Assembly (NCBI RefSeq): GCF_015694725.1
Contig: NZ_JADQDQ010000001.1
Coordinates: forward strand, 682,001 to 746,000
Length of the DNA stretch: 64,000 nucleotides
Source of the DNA: Hymenobacter jeongseonensis
GTDB taxonomy: Bacteria > Bacteroidota > Bacteroidia > Cytophagales > Hymenobacteraceae
Direction of reading: 5' to 3'
Below, in pieces: positions 52,274 to 60,719 of the stretch. Each line of letters starts with the position of its first letter. Positions within the stretch are counted from its first letter, which is position 1. The position numbers were made by a program, and so were the translations under genes. The notes beneath the pieces are model-generated. The model had not been told where the DNA came from, did no database searches, and saw only the letters and a list, made by a program, of their open reading frames with translations.

Positions 52274-55042
52274 TTGTCTGCACCTAAGAAAGAATTCGTT
52301 ATCAAGTCCGTCGGGCCCGACCACATCACCCCCGGCTCGCCCGTCGACACGCCCCTGATGAAGCAGTATTACCTGCTCAAGCAGCAGCACCCCGGCGCGG
52401 TGCTCTTGTTTCGGGTGGGCGACTTCTACGAAACCTTTGGCGAGGACGCCGTCACGGCCAGCCGCATTCTCGACATCACGCTCACCAAGCGCGGCGGCGG
52501 CACCCCCAACGAAATTGCCCTGGCCGGCTTCCCCCATCACGCCCTCGACAACTACCTGCCCAAGCTGGTGCGCGCCGGCCAGCGCGTGGCCATCTGCGAC
52601 CAGCTCGAAGACCCCAAATTGGCCAAAGGCCTCGTCAAGCGCGGCATCACCGAACTGGTGACGCCCGGCGTGAGCATGCACGACAACGTGCTTGAGCGCC
52701 GCTCAAACAACTACCTCGCCGCCATTCACTTCGGCAAAGCCGAAGCCGGCATTTCTTTCCTCGATATCAGCACCGGCGAGTTTCTGGTAGCGCAAGGCAC
52801 GCTGGATTACCTGGGCAAGCTGCTCCAGAATTTCAGCCCGGCCGAAGTGCTGTTTTGCAAGAAAAGCCGGAGCGAGTTCGAGCAGCATTTTGGCCCCGAT
52901 TTCTGCACCTACGCGCTGGATGAATGGGTTTTTGGCAACGATTACGCCCACGACACGCTCACCCGCCATTTCAAAACCACGTCGCTGAAAGGCTTTGGCG
53001 TGGATGGCCTCAAGGAAGGCATTGTGGCCGCCGGCTGCATCCTGCACTACCTCGCCGAAACCAAGCATTCCGACCTCGGTCACGTGGCCGCCCTGGGCCG
53101 TTTGGAGGAGGATAAATACGTGTGGCTCGACCGCTTCACGGTGCGCAACCTGGAGTTGGTGCACGCCCAGCACCCCGGCGGCGTGCCCCTCATCGACGTG
53201 CTCGACCAGACCCTGACGCCCATGGGCGCCCGCCTGCTGCGCAAGTGGATTGTGTTGCCCCTCAAAGAGGTAAGTCAGATTCAGCGCCGCTTGGACACCG
53301 TGGCCGCCCTCGTGGCCGACGAAGAACTGCTGGCCGACCTCACCATGCACCTGCGCCAGATAAACGACCTGGAGCGCCTCATCAGCAAAGTAGCAGTGCG
53401 CCGCGTGAACCCGCGCGAATTATTGCAACTGGCCCGGGCCTTGGAGGCCATTGCGCCCATGCGCGAGCGGCTGGCCAGTTCCGGCGTCAAAGCCTTGGTG
53501 AAACTAGCCGACCAGCTCAACCCCTGCGCCAACCTCCGCCAGGAAATCCTGGCCAAAATCAAGCCCGATGCGCCGCTGCTCACCAACCAAGGCGGTGTAC
53601 TGAATACCGGCATCGACCCTGAGTTGGATGAGTTGCGGGCGCTGGCTTTTTCCGGCAAAGACTACCTGCTGCAACTTCAGGTGCGGGAGCAGCGCAACAC
53701 CGGCATTTCGTCGCTCAAAGTGGCGTACAACAAGGTGTTCGGTTACTACCTCGAAGTCACCAATGCCCACAAAGATAAGGTGCCCGCGTCCTGGATTCGC
53801 AAGCAAACGCTGGTGAACGCCGAGCGCTACGTAACTGAGGAGCTGAAAACCTACGAGGAGAAAATCCTCAACGCCGAGGAGCAGCTCTTTGCCATCGAGC
53901 AGCGCATCTACACCGATTTGGTGCTGGCGGCGCTGGATTTTGTTCCCCACATTCAGCAAAATGCCCGCGCCATCGGCGTGATGGACTGCTTGGCCAGCTT
54001 CGCCCTCACGGCCCGACAGCAGCGCTACGTGCAGCCCGTGGTGAACGACGGTACCGTGCTCGACATCCGCGCCGGCCGCCACCCCGTGATTGAGCGGCAA
54101 CTGCCGCCCGGCGAAAGCTACATTCCGAACGACATTTGCCTCAACCAGGACGAGCAGCAGATTGTGGTGATAACCGGCCCCAACATGGCCGGCAAATCCG
54201 CGCTGCTGCGCCAGACGGCCCTCATCGTACTGCTGGCTCAAATCGGCTCTTTCGTGCCCGCCGATGCCGCTACCGTGGGCATAATCGACAAGATTTTCAC
54301 CCGCGTGGGCGCCTCCGACAATCTGAGCAAGGGCGAAAGCACCTTCATGGTGGAGATGACTGAAACGGCCTCCATCCTCAACAACCTCTCCGACCGCAGC
54401 CTCGTGCTGATGGACGAAATCGGACGCGGCACCAGCACTTACGACGGCATCAGCATTGCCTGGGCCATTGTGGAGCACCTGCACAACAACCCCAAAGCCA
54501 AGGCTAAAACCCTCTTCGCCACCCACTATCACGAGCTCAACCAGCTGGCCGACGACTGCCCGCGGGTGCGCAACTACAACGTTGCCGTGAAGGAGGCCGA
54601 CGGCCGCATTCTGTTTCTGCGCAAGCTGCAGCCCGGCGGCTCCGAGCACAGCTTCGGCATCCACGTGGCGCGCTTAGCCGGCATGCCCACTTCGGTGGTG
54701 CTGCGGGCCAATGAAATCATGCACCACCTCGAAGTGGAGCGCACCAGCGCCGGCGTTGACGACGGCCAGCCCACCGAATTTGATGAGTTGTTGGCCGGTT
54801 TGGACGCCGGAATGGACCAGCTTGTGGTGGTGCATCCCGCGCAGGCCACCATTCCCAAGCCCCGCACCACCACTGCGGTGGCCACGGCGCCACGGCCCAC
54901 GGTGCAGCTCAGCATGTTCGAGCCGTTGGACCCCGCCTTGGAACGCATCCGCGAGCTGCTGCAACACCTCGACATTAACACCCTGACCCCAATTGAAGCC
55001 CTGATGAAGTTGAACGAACTGAAGCTAACCTTAGGCAAATGA
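52274..55042 (+). CDS. mutS: DNA mismatch repair ATPase MutS
   Basis: MutS binds mismatches and recruits MutL. Essential N-terminal residues begin before the first good ATG ([34 protein letters not shown]), so the start must be upstream of 52358. The only in-frame candidate close by is TTG at 52274, giving about 922 residues; the exact start is uncertain because the inverted-repeat element ends just before it. The clamp, lever and ATPase domains are complete: Walker [15 protein letters not shown] (about 635), Walker [15 protein letters not shown] (about 713), then FATHYHEL. A frame extending to 51902 overlaps the methyltransferase gene and was rejected. Confidence 0.92.
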   Translation: MSAPKKEFVIKSVGPDHITPGSPVDTPLMKQYYLLKQQHPGAVLLFRVGDFYETFGEDAVTASRILDITLTKRGGGTPNEIALAGFPHHALDNYLPKLVRAGQRVAICDQLEDPKLAKGLVKRGITELVTPGVSMHDNVLERRSNNYLAAIHFGKAEAGISFLDISTGEFLVAQGTLDYLGKLLQNFSPAEVLFCKKSRSEFEQHFGPDFCTYALDEWVFGNDYAHDTLTRHFKTTSLKGFGVDGLKEGIVAAGCILHYLAETKHSDLGHVAALGRLEEDKYVWLDRFTVRNLELVHAQHPGGVPLIDVLDQTLTPMGARLLRKWIVLPLKEVSQIQRRLDTVAALVADEELLADLTMHLRQINDLERLISKVAVRRVNPRELLQLARALEAIAPMRERLASSGVKALVKLADQLNPCANLRQEILAKIKPDAPLLTNQGGVLNTGIDPELDELRALAFSGKDYLLQLQVREQRNTGISSLKVAYNKVFGYYLEVTNAHKDKVPASWIRKQTLVNAERYVTEELKTYEEKILNAEEQLFAIEQRIYTDLVLAALDFVPHIQQNARAIGVMDCLASFALTARQQRYVQPVVNDGTVLDIRAGRHPVIERQLPPGESYIPNDICLNQDEQQIVVITGPNMAGKSALLRQTALIVLLAQIGSFVPADAATVGIIDKIFTRVGASDNLSKGESTFMVEMTETASILNNLSDRSLVLMDEIGRGTSTYDGISIAWAIVEHLHNNPKAKAKTLFATHYHELNQLADDCPRVRNYNVAVKEADGRILFLRKLQPGGSEHSFGIHVARLAGMPTSVVLRANEIMHHLEVERTSAGVDDGQPTEFDELLAGLDAGMDQLVVVHPAQATIPKPRTTTAVATAPRPTVQLSMFEPLDPALERIRELLQHLDINTLTPIEALMKLNELKLTLGK

Positions 55043-55106
55043 TAAATTTTTAGGCCTGAAAATGAACGCAAAAGCCCCTTCAGGTAAAAATTTCCATACC
55101 TACCCC

Positions 55107-55136
55107 TTGCTTCGCCAAAAAAGCCCCTTACCTTTG
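55107..55136 (+). promoter_or_regulatory. Bacteroidetes promoter of the tRNA-Gly gene
   Basis: TTG at 55107-55109 is followed by exactly 19 bases and then TACCTTTG at 55129-55136. This is a textbook -33/-7 pair for this phylum and lies 40 bp before the tRNA. Confidence 0.75.
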
Positions 55137-55176
55137 TCGAACCATTCAGCGCTATGAAAGTAGCAATGAACCTCCC

Positions 55177-55252
55177 GCGAGAGTAGCTCAGTTGGTAGAG
55201 CGCGACCTTGCCAAGGTCGAGGTCGCGAGTTCGAACCTCGTCTCCCGCTCCA
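55177..55252 (+). tRNA. tRNA-Gly (GCC)
   Basis: The 76-nt sequence folds as a tRNA with D arm AGCTCAGTTGGTAGAGC, anticodon stem-loop CGACC-TTGCCAA-GGTCG (anticodon GCC), T arm GCGAG-TTCGAAC-CTCGT and an encoded CCA end. The acceptor stem GCGAGAG / CTCCCGC has an A-C mismatch at pair 4 where most tRNA-Gly have G-C. Confidence 0.95.
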
Positions 55253-55257
55253 AATAG

Positions 55258-55293
55258 TTAAAAAAGACGTTGCTTTACCGCAACGTCTTTTTT
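55258..55293 (+). terminator. Terminator after tRNA-Gly
   Basis: AAAAAGACGTTGC pairs with GCAACGTCTTTTT around TTTACC, giving a rho-independent terminator between the two tRNAs. Confidence 0.88.
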
Positions 55294-55319
55294 GTTTGAA
55301 CCCGCATCGGCGGGCAAAC

Positions 55320-55402
55320 GCCAGAGTGGTGTAATGGTAGCCACGAGGGACTTAAAATCCCTTGTCTTCACGGACGTACGGGTTCGAGTCCCGTCTCTGG
55401 TA
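55320..55402 (+). tRNA. tRNA-Leu (UAA)
   Basis: The acceptor GCCAGAG pairs with CTCTGGT, the anticodon loop CTTAAAA gives anticodon UAA, a long class II variable arm follows, and the T arm is ACGGG-TTCGAGT-CCCGT. No CCA is encoded (ACTA follows), unlike the tRNA-Gly just upstream. Confidence 0.93.
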
Positions 55403-55403
55403 C

Positions 55404-55441
55404 TAAAAAAAGGCCTTCACAAGATTGTGAAGGCCTTTTTT
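55404..55441 (+). terminator. Terminator after tRNA-Leu
   Basis: AAAAAAGGCCTTCAC pairs with GTGAAGGCCTTTTTT around AAGATT, a strong rho-independent hairpin directly after the tRNA. Confidence 0.9.
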
Positions 55442-55506
55442 GTTGGAAAAGCAGCGCTCAGCAGCTCAAAAAAAGCCAGCTGACGGGCTGCTTGCGGATG
55501 GTTACA

Positions 55507-56049
55507 TCACTGCGCATCAGGATTAGCGCCCGTAGTAGGCGCTTTGCGGGGGCCTGCACTTGCAAGACCGAAGCTGGTTCGGAAAAACAGGTAGAGCCCA
55601 ACAACGGGAACCGGGCTCACCACAAAATCAAGAATGTCGCGACTAAGCTTGTACGCCCAAACCGCGTTAGCAGCCTTTGCCAGTAGCAGTAGCGCCGCGT
55701 AAACAACCAGTACCATGAAGTACAAGCGCAGTGCCAGCAGCCACTGGGCGGAAGAGGATAGGAGCGCACGCAGCAACAGTAAACAGAGGGCCAGATAGAG
55801 GGCTGCGTACGTAGCCACCGCCGGCAGAAAGCGCTTGGTGATGCCACTATTAATGCCACTCTGCAAGGCTTGCGCTTGCTGGCCCAGCCCCAGTGCCGAC
55901 AGCGCCTTCTTCCACAACGTTGTGAGCAGTAGAAGGATTGCTTCGTCGTACACATCCACCAGCACCAAGGCCAAGACCAACGTGCCGATTACTGCCCAAC
56001 GAATCAATCTTTTGGATGAGGAGTCAGTACCAATAATAACGTCGGCCAC
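55507..56049 (-). CDS. XrtX-associated membrane protein
   Basis: The 180-residue protein has about four membrane helices (WAVIGTLVLALVLVDVYDEAILLLL, YAALYLALCLLLLRALL, YFMVLVVYAALLLLAKAANAVW, and DFVVSPVPVVGLYLFF). It lies 15 bp downstream of the exosortase gene on the same strand, matching the family named XrtX-associated membrane protein. It presumably works with the exosortase in processing or anchoring the sorted protein, perhaps as part of the membrane complex. No catalytic motif is visible. Confidence 0.82.
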   Translation of the reverse strand: MADVIIGTDSSSKRLIRWAVIGTLVLALVLVDVYDEAILLLLTTLWKKALSALGLGQQAQALQSGINSGITKRFLPAVATYAALYLALCLLLLRALLSSSAQWLLALRLYFMVLVVYAALLLLAKAANAVWAYKLSRDILDFVVSPVPVVGLYLFFRTSFGLASAGPRKAPTTGANPDAQ

Positions 56050-56064
56050 TTGATAAATGAAGGA

Positions 56065-56622
56065 TTAGCTGGAAGTCGATTGGGAGGCGGGCACTGCTAA
56101 GCGGCGGGCCCACAGCATCCACAACGCGAAAATAAAGCCGTACACGATGAAGGTGAACGTGTAATGGTGGTTGAAATCCGCAGACCGCTGATAGTAGTGT
56201 TGGTTGATGGCCAAGGCCGCTACCCGCAACACGTTCAGAAACCAAATGACGATGATGCCGGCGGGAATGTACCAAAGCTTGCGCTGCCAAGGGCCGGGAA
56301 ACGCCGCTACAAACCCGGCGAACAAAGCATATAAAACCAAGCCGTTGCATGGTGCGCCAACTGACACGGCGGGCTGGTTGTTCAGCAAGATTAAATTTGA
56401 TTGCTGGGCATTGACGGTGGAGTCGAAGCCCAACAGCCGGAGAAATGATGCGCCAGACGCGGCAATGTGGCCGCAAAGTACCGCATCGAGCCGGCCGTCC
56501 TGCTTCAGCCATTGGTCGTAGCCAAAAAACCAAATCAGGAACAGTACGGAAGCTGTGAATATAAAGCGATACAGCACCCGGTTGCTAGTGGGCAAGGCGT
56601 TGGTTGAGGCAATGGCAGGCAT
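56065..56622 (-). CDS. xrtX: Exosortase X (XrtX), membrane transpeptidase-like protease
   Basis: The 185-residue polytopic protein has the exosortase catalytic triad: C92 in VGAPCNGLVLYALF, R133 in FLNVLRVAALA and H152/H153 in NHHYTFTF. These residues are in the order and spacing of archaeosortase/exosortase enzymes, which cleave the C-terminal sorting tails of exported proteins. The PID-CTERM cargo gene lies just upstream on the same strand, and the XrtX-associated membrane protein is 15 bp downstream. A hairpin between cargo and enzyme genes probably lowers enzyme expression relative to cargo. Confidence 0.92.
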   Translation of the reverse strand: MPAIASTNALPTSNRVLYRFIFTASVLFLIWFFGYDQWLKQDGRLDAVLCGHIAASGASFLRLLGFDSTVNAQQSNLILLNNQPAVSVGAPCNGLVLYALFAGFVAAFPGPWQRKLWYIPAGIIVIWFLNVLRVAALAINQHYYQRSADFNHHYTFTFIVYGFIFALWMLWARRLAVPASQSTSS

Positions 56623-56655
56623 AAATTAACAATTAAGTACCCGAAAATTTCAACA

Positions 56656-56694
56656 AAAAAGCGGCTCTACCTTTCGGAAGAGCCGCTTTTTTAT
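56656..56694 (-). terminator. Hairpin between the PID-CTERM gene and xrtX
   Basis: AAAAAGCGGCTCT pairs with AGAGCCGCTTTTT around a short loop, with T-runs on both strands. It sits just downstream of the cargo gene and so may act as a partial terminator that favours cargo mRNA. Confidence 0.85.
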
Positions 56695-56707
56695 TCGATT
56701 CAATAAA

Positions 56708-56926
56708 TTAAGCCTTGCGCCGACGGTTGCGCAATTGCTTCACGCCAAAAGCAACACCACCAGCAAGCAGCAACGAAACACCTCCATCAATGGGAACATT
56801 TACTGGTGCTGGCACGGGACCTCCAGTGTCCGGGTCGTCAGAACTGCCTTGGGCAAATGCGAAAACCGTTGTTGCCGCTACCATTAATAGGCTCGGCAAT
56901 AATTTTTTGAGCAAAAATGATTTCAT
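56708..56926 (-). CDS. PID-CTERM sorting-domain protein (probable XrtX cargo)
   Basis: The 72-residue protein has an N-terminal signal peptide (MKSFLLKKLLPSLLMVAATT, to about FAQ at 26), a short acidic and proline-rich middle, then a PID-CTERM tail: VPIDGG at 44-49, a hydrophobic stretch SLLLAGGVAFGV and the basic end RNRRRKA. This tripartite tail marks exosortase X substrates. If processed at both ends the mature peptide would be only about 20 residues. It leads the xrtX cassette and has a TATATTTG promoter box upstream. Confidence 0.9.
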   Translation of the reverse strand: MKSFLLKKLLPSLLMVAATTVFAFAQGSSDDPDTGGPVPAPVNVPIDGGVSLLLAGGVAFGVKQLRNRRRKA

Positions 56927-57328
56927 GCGAAAAGATGGAGAGGTTTAAAATTGATTGTGCGTGGCGAGGCGGAAACAAATATAGGAACCAATTGACTATA
57001 AACCTGAACGGTTCCGGGTATTGGGCTTTGGCGCAGCAACCGCTGCCGTAGCTACCAATTCAGCAAGTACGGGGTTCCAGCATATTCGGTTTTTTAATTA
57101 TTGGAAAAATCCGAAAATACCGGTGGCAGGATACGAATAGTTGTATTGTGGCCATTCGCAGGCACAGAATATTTTTATTGTTGCCCTGACGCGATAGATT
57201 GTTAACAGCATTCTGCTCGTTGCAGGGGCCGCGTTTGGGCCATCGTCCGGCCCATTACCGAATTGCTTGGGGCTGTGCTCACGGGGCTTATGCCTACCTT
57301 GCACTTGTCGTTTTGCCCGTTTTCAACC
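56927..57328. other. Divergent intergenic region (402 bp) between the PID-CTERM and MoxR genes
   Basis: No gene is seen. It is AT-rich and carries a TATATTTG -7 box for the PID-CTERM gene at 56976-56983 (minus strand) and a short inverted repeat GGAACC...GGTTCC at 56984-57016. A promoter for the MoxR gene is expected near 57290 but none is clear. Confidence 0.5.
56976..56983 (-). promoter_or_regulatory. -7 box of the PID-CTERM/xrtX cassette
   Basis: On the minus strand TATATTTG matches the consensus exactly, 50 bp upstream of the cargo gene's ATG. Confidence 0.55.
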
Positions 57329-58327
57329 ATGCTGCCTGCTCCTGACCCCGCCGCGCCACCGGCCGCTCCCGTCGATTACCATCCCCTCATTCGCCAGGTA
57401 TTTGCCGAAATGGGCAAAGTGGTGGTGGGGCAACAGCAACTGTTGACCCGCCTCCTCATCGGATTGTTTACCGGGGGGCATATTCTGCTGGAGGGGGTGC
57501 CCGGACTTGCCAAAACCCTCACTATTTCCACGCTGGCCAAGGTGTTGCATTTGCATTTTCAGCGCGTGCAGTTCACTCCCGATTTGCTGCCTTCCGACTT
57601 GGTGGGCACCATGATTTACAACCAGAATCAGTCGGTTTTTGAGGTGAAGAAGGGGCCAATTTTTGCCAACCTCGTCCTGGCTGACGAAATCAACCGCTCT
57701 CCGGCGAAAGTGCAAAGCGCCTTGCTCGAAGCCATGCAGGAGAAGCAAGTGACCATCGGCGAAACCACGTACCCCCTCGACCTGCCTTTTCTGGTGCTGG
57801 CCACGCAAAACCCAGTGGAGCAGGAAGGTACCTACCCATTGCCGGAGGCGCAGGTAGACCGCTTTATGCTGAAGGTGCACGTCGATTACCTCAAAAAGGC
57901 CGACGAACTGGAGGTGATGCGCCGCATGGCCAACCTGAGCTTTGTAGAAGACGTGCAACCGGTGCTTACCCAGGCCGATATTTTCGGCATTCGCCAGCAA
58001 ATCAACCAAGTGCAGATATCGGAGACCCTGGAAAAATACCTCATCGAACTGGTGTTTGCGACCCGCCGGCCCGCCGATTACGACCTAGTCGAGTTTGCGC
58101 AGGCCGTGCAGTTTGGGGCCAGCCCGCGGGCGAGCATTGCCTTGCACCGCGCTTCCAAGGCCGTGGCTTACCTCGAAGGACGTGATTATGTGTTGCCCGA
58201 AGACATTAAAGAAGTGGCCGCCGATGTGCTCAACCACCGCATTCTGCTCACCTACGAAGCCGAAGCCGACGGCATCCGCACGCAGGACCTGATAGAGGCC
58301 ATCCTGCGGAAAGTGCCCATTAGCTAG
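57329..58327 (+). CDS. MoxR family AAA+ ATPase
   Basis: From the ATG at 57329 the protein has 332 residues with Walker A GVPGLAKT at 56-63, Walker B LVLADEINR, sensor 1 LATQNPVEQEGTYPLPEAQ and the arginine finger in DRF. MoxR ATPases work as chaperones, usually beside DUF58 and von Willebrand-domain proteins; none of those genes follow here, as it is followed by a terminator. It is divergent from the PID-CTERM cassette. A longer frame upstream (57263) is unlikely. Confidence 0.92.
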   Translation: MLPAPDPAAPPAAPVDYHPLIRQVFAEMGKVVVGQQQLLTRLLIGLFTGGHILLEGVPGLAKTLTISTLAKVLHLHFQRVQFTPDLLPSDLVGTMIYNQNQSVFEVKKGPIFANLVLADEINRSPAKVQSALLEAMQEKQVTIGETTYPLDLPFLVLATQNPVEQEGTYPLPEAQVDRFMLKVHVDYLKKADELEVMRRMANLSFVEDVQPVLTQADIFGIRQQINQVQISETLEKYLIELVFATRRPADYDLVEFAQAVQFGASPRASIALHRASKAVAYLEGRDYVLPEDIKEVAADVLNHRILLTYEAEADGIRTQDLIEAILRKVPIS

Positions 58328-58352
58328 CTGCGGCTTCAGGGTGAATGCCACC

Positions 58353-58388
58353 AAAAAAGGGCTGACCATATGGTCAGCCCTTTTTTGG
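58353..58388. terminator. Terminator after the MoxR gene
   Basis: AAAAAAGGGCTGACC pairs with GGTCAGCCCTTTTTT around ATAT. It is symmetric and can serve the convergent T9SS protein gene ending at 58416. Confidence 0.9.
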
Positions 58389-58415
58389 TGTGCAATTAAT
58401 CTAAGCGAAAAAAAG

Positions 58416-60530
58416 CTATTGAATAACCACCTGTTTTACCACCAAGTCAGCGCTGGTTTTCAGCTGTAGCATGTACACGCCCGGCGCCAGGTTGCTGGTG
58501 TCGAAATTAAGGTTGCCGCCGGCTGGCGACAGGTTCAGTTGGCGCTGCTGTACGGCCTGGCCCAGGGCATTTACGAGCGTGGCCGAGGCCGTGTGGAGGC
58601 GGCCGGCGGGCACGCTGAGCGTGAAGCTGCCGCGCGCCGGGTTGGGGTACAGGCCCACGGTGGCGGCCAGGGCATCGTTGCGGGTGGCGGTCAGCACCCG
58701 CAGCTGCAGGTTGTCCATGCCAATGTCATCGTCGCCAAAGTCGGAGGTGGCCTGGAACCGGATTACGGTGGTGGCCGACGTACTGGCAATGGCCACCGTT
58801 TTGGTCGTGAACGTGGTGTTGGTGGTTGCCGTCAGTATCGGCGTGGCGCCAAAGGTGTTGCCGCCATCGGTGCTCAGGAATACGTCGAGCTTATCCGTGC
58901 CGCTGGGGTTGATGTAATCGAAGCTGAGGGTGGTGCTGCCGGCGCCGGTCATGTTCACGAATAGGTCGAGTTTGCCTTGCTGACCGGCCGCGGAGCCGAA
59001 GGTGTGAAACCGGGCCGAATGGGCGCCCGTACTGGCCCGCGTGACATACGGCGGAGTCGGGAAGTTTGTGGTGGGCGATTCGTTGTCCGCATACCGCCAG
59101 CCGGCCGAGGCAAAGCCGTCGTCCTCGCGGCGCCACGAGTTGTCGCCGAGGGCCGGATAGTTGCGCCAGTTGTTGGTGGGCACATCGCGGGTGGCCAATT
59201 CATTCACCCAAGGGCCTTCAAAGCTCTCGTTATAAGGCAGCGCGGTGTAAACGGCGGGCGGCGGAGTGGCCAGGGCGGTGGCACAAATGGTGAACGGGCC
59301 TTGCGTGTCGTTCGAGCCAAAGCCCGAAACGAACACATAATACGTGGTATTGGGAGCAAGAAACGACAACCGGATGGGACCCGCCACGGTGTTGTTGGTG
59401 CTGGCCGTGGCGCAGGCTAATTCGGTGAAGGGCCCCGCGCTGCTGGCGGCCGAAAACACGCGCACCTGCCCGGCCGCTGAGCCCGTTACCTGCAGCCCAA
59501 TATCGGTGCTGCCCACTCCGGAAGCCGCCGTAGTGAACTTAAACCACACATCCTTGGGGGTGAGGGCAATGCCGCAGCCCGGGTTGACGTAGCCCGTGGC
59601 CGTGGTGGTGGAAGCGCCCACGGTGGTGCCCGTAACTGGGGTACACGTCGTAGCCAAGGGCAGGTTTACAGCAGCGCCGGGTTCGTCATTGACTAGCGCA
59701 GGTGCCGTATCGGCACCGGGCACAAAGCGGTAGGTGCGGCCGGCATCGGGCATCCCCGCCCGGCTTACGTTGTGGGCCTGTTGGCCATAGTTCTGACTGA
59801 TGAAGGTGGTGGTGCTCCAAGCGGTAGCGGGGTCGAGCTTAAGAGCTAGCACCAGCTGGTTGCTGGCGGTGCTTGCGCCCTTAAGGCCCACGTTTGGAAA
59901 GCGGGTGTCTACTGCATTGGCCGAGGCAGTGGCCGGGCCATACACAAATTCGATGTTTCCGCTTTCGTACAGCTTGGCCTGAAAGCTGAAGTTGGCGAAT
60001 TGGGACTTCGCGCCGGTTCCGGCCTCCGACTTGTCGCTCACGTTTTTCCACTGAATGGTGCACACCCGGTTGGGCGCCGTGCCCGTGGTGGCTACCCGGT
60101 ACTCCGCTGCCGCCGTTCCCTGTTGCAAATCGAAGTTGAAGGGCATCAGCAGATTGGTTTCGGCGGCGCCGGCGGCAGTAAGCGGGTCGATGCCTACGCC
60201 CCCGTTAAAGTTCTCGAAAAACAAAGCGGCGGTGGCGGGTGCCGTGCTGCCGAGCTTAATCAGGCCGTTGGTGTTGAGAATGAACTGCGTGAAGGCAGTG
60301 CCATTGTACGTAAACGTGAACCCAATATTCTGGGCCGCCGAGTTTGCGTCGTCGGTATTGGCGGTGGTAATAAGTGTACCTGCGGCGCCCAGGTCGGCGT
60401 AAGTGCCAGCCACGTTCACGGCATTGGAGGCGAAGTAGTTCAGGTTTTGGGCGTAGGCGCCGAAGGGCAGCAACGCCACCGGTAGCCACCGGCTGGCTTT
60501 TTTCAGCCGGGCTTGTAAGGATGTAAACAT
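58416..60530 (-). CDS. T9SS type A sorting-domain secreted protein
   Basis: From the ATG at 60530 the protein has 704 residues with a signal peptide (MFTSLQARLKKASRWLPVAL to about AYAQ). The N-terminal part has a fibronectin-like/lectin pattern (NIGFTFTYNGTAFTQFILNTNGLIKL), the middle a pre-peptidase-type repeat (TPKDVWFKFTTAASG, APNTTYYVFVSGFG), and a MAM-like adhesion region (DDIGMDNLQLRV). The last ~75 residues (GLYPNPARGSFTLS... APGVYMLQL) are a type IX sorting signal. It is predicted to be exported and surface-attached; no catalytic motif was found, so an adhesive role is a guess. Confidence 0.88.
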   Translation of the reverse strand: MFTSLQARLKKASRWLPVALLPFGAYAQNLNYFASNAVNVAGTYADLGAAGTLITTANTDDANSAAQNIGFTFTYNGTAFTQFILNTNGLIKLGSTAPATAALFFENFNGGVGIDPLTAAGAAETNLLMPFNFDLQQGTAAAEYRVATTGTAPNRVCTIQWKNVSDKSEAGTGAKSQFANFSFQAKLYESGNIEFVYGPATASANAVDTRFPNVGLKGASTASNQLVLALKLDPATAWSTTTFISQNYGQQAHNVSRAGMPDAGRTYRFVPGADTAPALVNDEPGAAVNLPLATTCTPVTGTTVGASTTTATGYVNPGCGIALTPKDVWFKFTTAASGVGSTDIGLQVTGSAAGQVRVFSAASSAGPFTELACATASTNNTVAGPIRLSFLAPNTTYYVFVSGFGSNDTQGPFTICATALATPPPAVYTALPYNESFEGPWVNELATRDVPTNNWRNYPALGDNSWRREDDGFASAGWRYADNESPTTNFPTPPYVTRASTGAHSARFHTFGSAAGQQGKLDLFVNMTGAGSTTLSFDYINPSGTDKLDVFLSTDGGNTFGATPILTATTNTTFTTKTVAIASTSATTVIRFQATSDFGDDDIGMDNLQLRVLTATRNDALAATVGLYPNPARGSFTLSVPAGRLHTASATLVNALGQAVQQRQLNLSPAGGNLNFDTSNLAPGVYMLQLKTSADLVVKQVVIQ

Positions 60531-60719
60531 AGAACAGAGGAAAAAAGGACGAATAGGAAAGTGGAAGGCATGTTGTTGGGTTACGAACCAACGAATCGGG
60601 AAGCGCACGGGAATAGGCAAAGCCGACAGGCAAAGCCGACAGGCAAATTACCACATAAGTGGGCAACTCCGTAAACGTAAGCATACCGCCCGAAACCAGT
60701 TGGCAATGAAGGACAAAGG

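Noticed and set aside
55292..55483. A short frame across the tRNA-Leu gene
   Set aside because: It lies over the tRNA and its terminators.
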